Positions 1 through 4,074 of a stretch of DNA of 5,233 bases are shown here, in pieces. A program made the translations under genes and the position numbers. The notes under the pieces are model-generated. The model did no database searches and was not told the origin of the DNA. It saw only the letters and a list, made by a program, of their open reading frames with translations. Source of the stretch: Alphaproteobacteria bacterium (lineage in GTDB: Bacteria; Pseudomonadota; Alphaproteobacteria; CAISOG01). The stretch covers positions 1 to 5,233 of the forward strand of contig VEQJ01000108.1 of the NCBI GenBank assembly GCA_018883285.1. The letters are read 5' to 3'. Position 1 is the first letter of the stretch. Every line of letters begins with the position of its first letter.

Positions 1-333
1 GCGCAGGCCAATCCCACGGCGCAGAGCGGTTGGTGGGGATGGACAAAGCAGCAAATTCGCCAGCTGGTAACGGTACGGCCGACCGCGGGGCGGGCGGAGC
101 CTGGCAGCGTCGCCGCCTATTTAACCGATGTTGAAACCTCGCTGGCGGCGGGCGATTTGGAACGGGTGCATGCCGCCCTGCAACATTTGCCCGATAGCAG
201 CCTTAAGGCCTTAAGCCAGCTGTCGGCGGGGTTAAGCGCCCGTCTAAAGGCTGACCAAGCCTTGCAAGATTTGGAACAACGGGTGGTGACCGCCATGGCG
301 CAAACCGCCAGCACCGATGCGGGGGGTAAATAA
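1..333 (+). CDS. Mitofilin/COG4223-like inner-membrane protein, C-terminal part (5' end outside window)
   Basis: This frame is open from base 1 to a TAA at 331-333 and gives the last 110 residues of a protein that begins upstream. Visible features are a Trp-rich start (WWGWTKQQIRQLV near residues 11-23), a VRPTAGR stretch, then a helical tail with AYLTDVETSLAAGDLERVHAAL and a final amphipathic helix ending in an Ala/Thr-rich tail. The pattern 'W..L..LV.VR ... L..AE..L..GDL..A...L..LP ... L..L..G..ARL.AD.AL..L' is what I recall for the C-terminus of alphaproteobacterial mitofilin-related (COG4223) proteins. These are membrane-anchored coiled-coil proteins of the cell envelope, normally encoded between hemD and hemY, which fits the next gene. 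The anchor and coiled coil are not in the window. The family call rests on pattern and context and has not been tested by a search. The stop lies 2 bp before the hemY ATG, so the two genes are probably co-transcribed and translationally coupled. Confidence 0.8.
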   Translation, partial: AQANPTAQSGWWGWTKQQIRQLVTVRPTAGRAEPGSVAAYLTDVETSLAAGDLERVHAALQHLPDSSLKALSQLSAGLSARLKADQALQDLEQRVVTAMAQTASTDAGGK

Positions 334-335
334 CC

Positions 336-1724
336 ATGGCAACAATGGCAAAACGGCTGTTCTGCTGGCTGCGTTGGATATGGCGCTTGGCGCTGTTGAT
401 TCTGTTGGTGGCGGTTATCGCCTGGTTGATGCAGGATGCCGGCAGCCTGGAGATCAGTTGGCGCGGATGGCAGCTGCAAACCAGTGCGCTGTTGGGGCTG
501 GCGGTGATGGTGGCGGGAGCGGTGCTGACCGTGCTGATGGATCGCCTGCGCCGTTGGCTGGTGGGTTGGCCAGCCCGCATTCGGGAACGACGGCGCACCC
601 GCCATTTGGAAAAGGGCTTGAATGCCTTAAGCGAGGGGATGTTGGCGATGGCCTCTGGCGATACCCGCCAGGCGCAAAAATTGGCGGGCAAGGCCAGCCG
701 TTTTGTCAAAAAAGAACCGGTGGCGATGCTGTTGTCGGCACAATCGGCAGAGATGGGGGGCGACAGCGCGACCGCACAAACCCTGTATCACCGCATGTTG
801 GATGTGCCCGAAACCCGCCTGCCTGCCCTTCGCGCCCTGTTGCAACAGGTGGCGAAAAACCCCGACCCGACCGTCGGGTTATCGGTGGCGCGTCAAGCCT
901 TTGCCCTAGAGCCGACCGTCAATTGGGTGCAGGAGGGGTTGTTGGTCTGGTTGGGGTTGAACCAGCAATGGGATGAGGCCGACCAGATTCTGCAAAAAAT
1001 GATCACCGATCGTCACTTAAGCCGCGCTGATGGTCAACGGTGGCGGGCGGTCATTCTGTTGCAACAAGCGCAGCAGGTGCCATCAACCCAACAGGATAAG
1101 CGGGAACGGCTGATTGCCCAGGCCTATCGCCTGGCGCCATCCTATCGCCCGGTGGCAATTGCCTATTTGGCGCAATTGGCTGCCCAGAGTGGCCCCCAGA
1201 GTGGCCAAAGTGAGAGCCGTCAATCACGCAGCCTGCTGCACAAATGGTGGGGCTCACAACCCTGTAAGGAGCTGTTGGATCTGCATGAACAGCTGGCGCC
1301 GACGGAACCTTTTGCCCATTTGCGCGCCGCCGAAGCCCTGGCCGCCAAAAAACCGCTTCATCCGCTTAGTTATCTGGCGGTGGCGCAGGCGGCCTTAGCC
1401 TGCAAATTGTGGGGCAAGGCACGCCAACAGTTGCAGGCGATTGTCGATCTGGAACCCCTGCCCGATGCTTTTCGCCTGATGGCCGCGCTGGAAAAATCCG
1501 AACATGGCAGTAAGGAGGCCGCCTATAAATGGCTGGATAAGGCCGCCAAGGCGACGGAGCCTGCCGCCTGGGTCTGTGCATCCTGTCATCATCAGGCGTC
1601 GGAATGGACGGCGATTTGTTCATCCTGTCACGCGGTGGCCAGCCTGGATCTGGCGGGTGGAAACAGCGATGGTGGCAATGATCTTGAGGATGCCGCATTG
1701 GCCAGCTTGCCTGCCGTGCTGTAA
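336..1724 (+). CDS. hemY: HemY-like TPR membrane protein of the haem-biosynthesis cluster
   Basis: The protein has 462 residues. A basic N-terminus precedes a first membrane helix at about 17-33, a short loop (SLEISWRGWQLQTS), and a second helix at about 50-69. A strongly basic stretch (RLRRW...RIRERRRTRH) follows, so the positive-inside rule puts the long C-terminal part in the cytoplasm. LEKGLNALSEGMLAMASGDTRQA starts a series of TPR-like helical repeats running to about residue 400. The tail carries two Cys pairs, C414/C417 and C428/C431, resembling the zinc-ribbon tail I recall for alphaproteobacterial HemY; here each pair is followed by His. HemY is linked to haem synthesis by conserved position next to hemC/hemD, but its biochemical role is not settled, and it is not the Bacillus protoporphyrinogen oxidase of the same name. 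The ATG at 336 follows a G-run (321-326) that can act as ribosome site; ATG 345 is a possible alternative. Residues 283-297 are a Ser/Gln-rich linker created partly by a 12-bp duplication. Confidence 0.9.
   Translation: MATMAKRLFCWLRWIWRLALLILLVAVIAWLMQDAGSLEISWRGWQLQTSALLGLAVMVAGAVLTVLMDRLRRWLVGWPARIRERRRTRHLEKGLNALSEGMLAMASGDTRQAQKLAGKASRFVKKEPVAMLLSAQSAEMGGDSATAQTLYHRMLDVPETRLPALRALLQQVAKNPDPTVGLSVARQAFALEPTVNWVQEGLLVWLGLNQQWDEADQILQKMITDRHLSRADGQRWRAVILLQQAQQVPSTQQDKRERLIAQAYRLAPSYRPVAIAYLAQLAAQSGPQSGQSESRQSRSLLHKWWGSQPCKELLDLHEQLAPTEPFAHLRAAEALAAKKPLHPLSYLAVAQAALACKLWGKARQQLQAIVDLEPLPDAFRLMAALEKSEHGSKEAAYKWLDKAAKATEPAAWVCASCHHQASEWTAICSSCHAVASLDLAGGNSDGGNDLEDAALASLPAVL
1183..1206 (+). 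repeat. Perfect 12-bp tandem duplication inside hemY
   Basis: CCCAGAGTGGCC occurs at 1183-1194 and again without change at 1195-1206. It encodes the repeated QSG motif in the low-complexity linker AQSGPQSGQSES (residues 283-294) between TPR-like helices. The length is a multiple of three, so the reading frame is kept. Confidence 0.9.
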
Positions 1725-1739
1725 CAGGCTAATTTGCCG

Positions 1740-1762
1740 TTTGGCGCTTTGGCGCTTTGGCG
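1740..1762 (+). repeat. 8-bp tandem repeat, about 2.9 copies, just upstream of the tRNA
   Basis: TTTGGCGC is found at 1740-1747 and 1748-1755, followed by a partial copy TTTGGCG at 1756-1762. It fills half of the 45-bp gap between the hemY stop and the tRNA. I see no clear -35/-10 pair there, so the tRNA may be transcribed by read-through from hemY, or from a promoter I cannot recognise. Any function of the repeat is unknown. Confidence 0.85.
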
Positions 1763-1769
1763 TTGGTGC

Positions 1770-1845
1770 GCCCGCATAGCTCAGTTGGTAGAGCAAACGA
1801 TTCGTAATCGTTAGGTCGTCAGTTCGATTCTGGCTGCGGGCACCA
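1770..1845 (+). tRNA. tRNA-Thr, anticodon CGT (reads ACG)
   Basis: The 76-nt sequence folds into a full cloverleaf. The acceptor arms GCCCGCA/TGCGGGC are perfectly paired. The D arm is GCTC/GAGC with loop AGTTGGTA. The anticodon stem AACGA/TCGTT encloses loop TTCGTAA, with anticodon CGT at 1803-1805. The variable loop is AGGTC, and the T arm GTCAG/CTGGC has one T-G pair and loop TTCGATT. The discriminator base is A and the CCA end is encoded. It decodes the threonine codon ACG. It lies 45 bp after hemY on the same strand and converges on murA. No T-rich terminator follows it. Confidence 0.97.
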
Positions 1846-1868
1846 AAGCCCACACCCCGCCCTACACC

Positions 1869-3143
1869 CTACCCCACCCGTTCGATGGTGGCGTGGCAGC
1901 TTTGCAATTTCTCGACCAGCCCTTCATAGCCGCGATCCAGGTGATAGGGCTTTTGCACCCAGCTTTCCCCCTCTGCCACCAACCCTGCCAGCACTAGGGA
2001 GACGGAGGCGCGAATATCGGTGGCCGACACCACCGCCCCGTGCAACTGATCCACCCCGCGCACCAGGGCGGATTGGCCATGAACGGTGATGTTCGCCCCC
2101 AGCTTTTGCAGCTCTGGCACATGGCGCAGGCGGTTTTCATAGATGGTTTCGGTAATCAGGGATGCCCCCTTTGCCCGCGTCATCATCGCCATAAATTGCG
2201 CCTGCATATCGGTGGCAAAGCCCGGATAGGGGTCGGTGATGATATCGACCCCCTGCAACGCTTGCTCGGCCGCCGTCACCCGCAACCCCTCAACGCCAAT
2301 CGAAACATTGGCTCCCGCCGCCCGCAAACTGGCCAACTCGCTGGGCAAATGATCGGGGTTGGCACCGGTCAGCAGCAGGTCGCCGCCCGTCATCGCCGCC
2401 GCAAAAGCATAGGTGCCGGTTTCGACCCGATCGGGGATAACCCGATGCGTCGCCCCCTGCAGGCGATCGACCCCATGGATGACCAGCGTCTCACTGCCCG
2501 CCCCCTCAATCCGCGCGCCCATGCTGTTCAAACAGGCGATCAGATCCCCCACCTCAGGCTCCCGCGCGACGTTGTGCAGCACGCTGGTTCCCTTAGCCAA
2601 ACAGGCGGCCATCAGCACATTTTCGGTACCCGTCACCGTCACATTGGGGAAATGCATGGTGGCGCCGTGTAGGCCGTTGGGCGCCTCAGCCAGGATAAAG
2701 CCATCGTCAAACTGCACCTGCGCCCCCAACAGCTGCAACCCGTGCAAATGATAGTCAATCTTGCGATTGCCAATCGCATCCCCACCTGGAAAGGGCAGGC
2801 GCACATAGCCGCAGCGCGCCAGCAAGGGGCCCAGCAACACGATGGAGGCGCGGATGGTGCGCACCAAATCGAAACAGGTGTCAGTGGGGGCAACATCCTT
2901 TGCCTGCAATGTCCATTGATTGCCCTGCTGATTCAAGGTCACCCCATGATGGCTAAGCAAGTCGGCCATGGTGACGGTATCCAACAGTTGCGGCACGTTA
3001 TCCAACACCAATGGCTGATCGGTCAGCAGGCTGGCCGCCATCAGCTTAAGGGCGGCATTCTTTGCGCCACTGATGGCGATACGACCGCTTAGCCGTTGGC
3101 CGCCGATAATCCGAATAGCAGGTTCATGATGGGGCAGGGTCAT
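1869..3143 (-). CDS. murA: UDP-N-acetylglucosamine 1-carboxyvinyltransferase (MurA) with Asp at the Cys115 position
   Basis: MurA transfers enolpyruvate from PEP to UDP-GlcNAc, the first committed step of peptidoglycan synthesis, in the cytoplasm. From the ATG at 3143 the protein has 424 residues (419 in E. coli). A TTG at 3149 would add two residues. Neither start has a good Shine-Dalgarno sequence, and I chose the ATG. Family signatures are present: SGAKNAAL (Lys28, E. coli K22), the Arg in TIRASI (Arg98, E. coli R91), PGGDAIGNR (Asp122 and Arg127, E. coli C115 and R120), REPEV, PDRVETGT, ATDMQAQF (Asp312, E. coli D305), TDIRAS and DRGYE (Arg404, E. coli R397). The odd point is Asp122: the codon at 2780-2778 reads GAT where most MurAs have Cys, the residue alkylated by fosfomycin. 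Asp is natural in Mycobacterium tuberculosis and Chlamydia trachomatis MurA. The gene follows dcd by about 40 bp and is probably in its operon. Confidence 0.97.
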   Translation of the reverse strand: MTLPHHEPAIRIIGGQRLSGRIAISGAKNAALKLMAASLLTDQPLVLDNVPQLLDTVTMADLLSHHGVTLNQQGNQWTLQAKDVAPTDTCFDLVRTIRASIVLLGPLLARCGYVRLPFPGGDAIGNRKIDYHLHGLQLLGAQVQFDDGFILAEAPNGLHGATMHFPNVTVTGTENVLMAACLAKGTSVLHNVAREPEVGDLIACLNSMGARIEGAGSETLVIHGVDRLQGATHRVIPDRVETGTYAFAAAMTGGDLLLTGANPDHLPSELASLRAAGANVSIGVEGLRVTAAEQALQGVDIITDPYPGFATDMQAQFMAMMTRAKGASLITETIYENRLRHVPELQKLGANITVHGQSALVRGVDQLHGAVVSATDIRASVSLVLAGLVAEGESWVQKPYHLDRGYEGLVEKLQSCHATIERVG

Positions 3144-3182
3144 CGACAATACACCGAAAAGGGTTGGATGGTTGAATGGGGG

Positions 3183-3740
3183 CTAAGCAATTTTGGGCAG
3201 GGTCACGCCCGTTTGCCCCATGTATTTGCCCGCGCGGTCGGCATAGGAAATCTCGCAAAGCTCCTCAGCTTTCAAAAACAGGAATTGGCAAATACCCTCA
3301 TTGGCATAAATACGGGCGGGCAGCGGGGTGGTGTTGGAAATTTCCAGGGTTACATGCCCCTCCCACTCCGGCTCCAACGGCGTGACGTTAACGATAATGC
3401 CACAGCGGGCATAGGTCGATTTGCCCAAACAGATCACCAACACATCGCGCGGAATGCGGAAATATTCGACCGTGCGCGCCAAGGCAAAACTGTTGGGCGG
3501 AATCACGCACACATCGGTTTGGCGATCGACAAAGCTGTCCTGGTTAAAATTTTTGGGGTCAACCACCGCCGATTCCAAATTGGTGAACAGCTTAAAATCG
3601 GGCGCCACCCGCGCATCATAGCCATAAGAGGATAGGCCAAAGGATATGCGACCGCCAGCCGATTGCCGCTCAACAAACGGTTCGATCATGCCATGCTCTA
3701 AGGCCTGGCGACGGATCCAGCTGTCAGGACGAATGGCCAT
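3183..3740 (-). CDS. dcd: dCTP deaminase (Dcd)
   Basis: Dcd deaminates dCTP to dUTP plus ammonia in the cytoplasm; dUTPase then makes dUMP, the precursor of dTMP. The ATG at 3740 gives 185 residues and the family's usual opening ([10 protein letters not shown]...GMIEPF). The GTG one codon upstream (3743) would add only one Met and lies inside the upstream gene's stop overlap. Signatures: SSYGYDAR (38-44), DPKNF, the nucleotide-binding loop GKSTYARCG (106-114) with Ser108 and Arg112, [20 protein letters not shown] with Glu133 matching the catalytic Glu138 of E. coli Dcd, and the C-terminal KYMGQTG that closes over the substrate. All key residues I can check are intact. The start ATG shares its A with the TGA of the 73-codon gene upstream, preceded by a run of seven G (3752-3746) that may serve as ribosome site. 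This points to translational coupling. murA follows by about 40 bp. Confidence 0.96.
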   Translation of the reverse strand: MAIRPDSWIRRQALEHGMIEPFVERQSAGGRISFGLSSYGYDARVAPDFKLFTNLESAVVDPKNFNQDSFVDRQTDVCVIPPNSFALARTVEYFRIPRDVLVICLGKSTYARCGIIVNVTPLEPEWEGHVTLEISNTTPLPARIYANEGICQFLFLKAEELCEISYADRAGKYMGQTGVTLPKIA

Positions 3741-3961
3741 CACTGCCCCCCCAGGTTCGGGGTGATGGATGGGGCATCCTGTTGGCGGGCGTTATGCTGC
3801 TGCTTACGGCGCAACAGGTTGGCGCGCAGGGCGGCCTTAAGCCTGGCATCACGGCTGTTGGGCTGGCTGCTGGCATTCAAGCTGGCATTCGCGCTGGCAT
3901 CTGGTTGGGCGGGGGCTATATGGGTGACAGCGGGGTTGGCAGCGGGATTGGTGATGGTCAT
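3740..3961 (-). CDS. Small protein (73 aa) with basic helical C-terminus, coupled to dcd
   Basis: The reading frame starts at ATG 3961, with an AAGGA ribosome site six bases upstream (3972-3968), and ends in a TGA whose last base is the A of the dcd ATG. The first half (residues 1-35) is low complexity, rich in Ala, Asn, Ser and Pro, partly made by a 12-bp repeat. Residues about 38-60 ([19 protein letters not shown]) form a probable basic amphipathic helix. I recall similar tails (R-L-x-x-A-L-R-A-N-L-x-R-R-K) in small uncharacterised alphaproteobacterial proteins, but could not search for them. There is no signal peptide or membrane helix. The good ribosome site, one-base overlap with dcd and same orientation support a real gene. 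Opposite-strand frames cover the same bases but lack comparable start signals. The function is unknown; the basic helix could bind nucleic acid or a protein partner, which is speculation. Confidence 0.7.
   Translation of the reverse strand: MTITNPAANPAVTHIAPAQPDASANASLNASSQPNSRDARLKAALRANLLRRKQQHNARQQDAPSITPNLGGQ
3869..3904 (-). repeat. 12-bp tandem repeat, three copies, inside the 73-codon gene
   Basis: On the plus strand, GCTGGCATTCAA (3869-3880), GCTGGCATTCGC (3881-3892) and GCTGGCATCTGG (3893-3904) are consecutive copies differing only in their last bases. On the coding (minus) strand they give a degenerate four-residue repeat in the [12 protein letters not shown] region of the small protein. 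Confidence 0.85.
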
Positions 3962-4074
3962 GCGCTATCCTTTTTTGGTTCGGATTGCATCAAAGCATTG
4001 GTCGGCGCGTTCGTAAATAGCAGACTTTGCCAGCCGCCGCCCATAAGGCGTTCGGGCAGACTTTAAGGCAGGCC
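3962..4074. other. Intergenic gap between kdpA and the small gene, with short repeats
   Basis: These 113 bp separate the kdpA stop from the next minus-strand start. GCAGACTTT (plus strand) occurs at 4020-4028 and 4056-4064, a direct repeat with 36-bp spacing, enclosing a weak CGCC/GGCG hairpin around CATAA. The kdpA stop codon sits in a short palindrome, TAAGGC-AG-GCCTTA (4064-4077), without a following T-run, so it is not a standard terminator. A promoter for the small gene-dcd-murA group would be expected here, but I see no convincing -35/-10 pair. Confidence 0.45.
3968..3972 (-). promoter_or_regulatory. Ribosome binding site of the 73-codon gene
   Basis: On the minus strand AAGGA, preceded by an A-run, lies six bases before the ATG at 3961. 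It is the clearest Shine-Dalgarno match in the minus-strand gene group and decides both the start and the strand of this small gene. Confidence 0.7.

Noticed and set aside
317..976. Plus-strand frame (219 codons) overlapping the start of hemY
   Set aside because: It is a Gly/Arg-rich shadow in another frame of hemY, which has membrane helices, TPR pattern and correct context.
1575..1634. Covalent c-type haem sites in HemY from the two CxxCH motifs
   Set aside because: The positive-inside rule places this tail in the cytoplasm, while cytochrome c maturation acts outside the inner membrane; the Cys spacing also fits the known zinc-ribbon tail of the family. Kept only as a finding about the unusual His residues.
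1770..1845. tRNA gene as an integration (att) site for a mobile element
   Set aside because: No repeated tRNA 3' end, integrase or foreign genes are visible in the window.
1620..1853. Minus-strand open frame across the tRNA, giving a peptide with SQNRTDDLTITNRLLYQLSYAG
   Set aside because: This is the familiar spurious translation of the antisense strand of a tRNA gene, also seen mis-annotated in databases. The tRNA cloverleaf explains the bases.
2040..2672. Long plus-strand open frame (210 codons) opposite murA
   Set aside because: It lies wholly antisense to an unmistakable murA, has biased composition (His, Gln, Gly, Arg) and no recognisable domain. Such frames are common opposite GC-rich genes.
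3096..3635. Plus-strand open frame (179 codons) opposite dcd and the start of murA
   Set aside because: It is antisense to dcd, whose catalytic motifs are intact on the minus strand, and has no family resemblance.
3962..4010. Sigma-70 promoter with TTGATG as -35 and GGATAG as -10 before the small gene
   Set aside because: The spacing is 17 bp, but the -10 would overlap the ribosome site and transcription would start at or after the ATG.
3762..4066. Two plus-strand frames with Gly/Ala-rich hydrophobic segments opposite the small gene
   Set aside because: The apparent membrane-like segment comes from the GC-rich tandem repeat read on the other strand. Neither frame has a good ribosome site, whereas the minus-strand gene has AAGGA and overlaps dcd.
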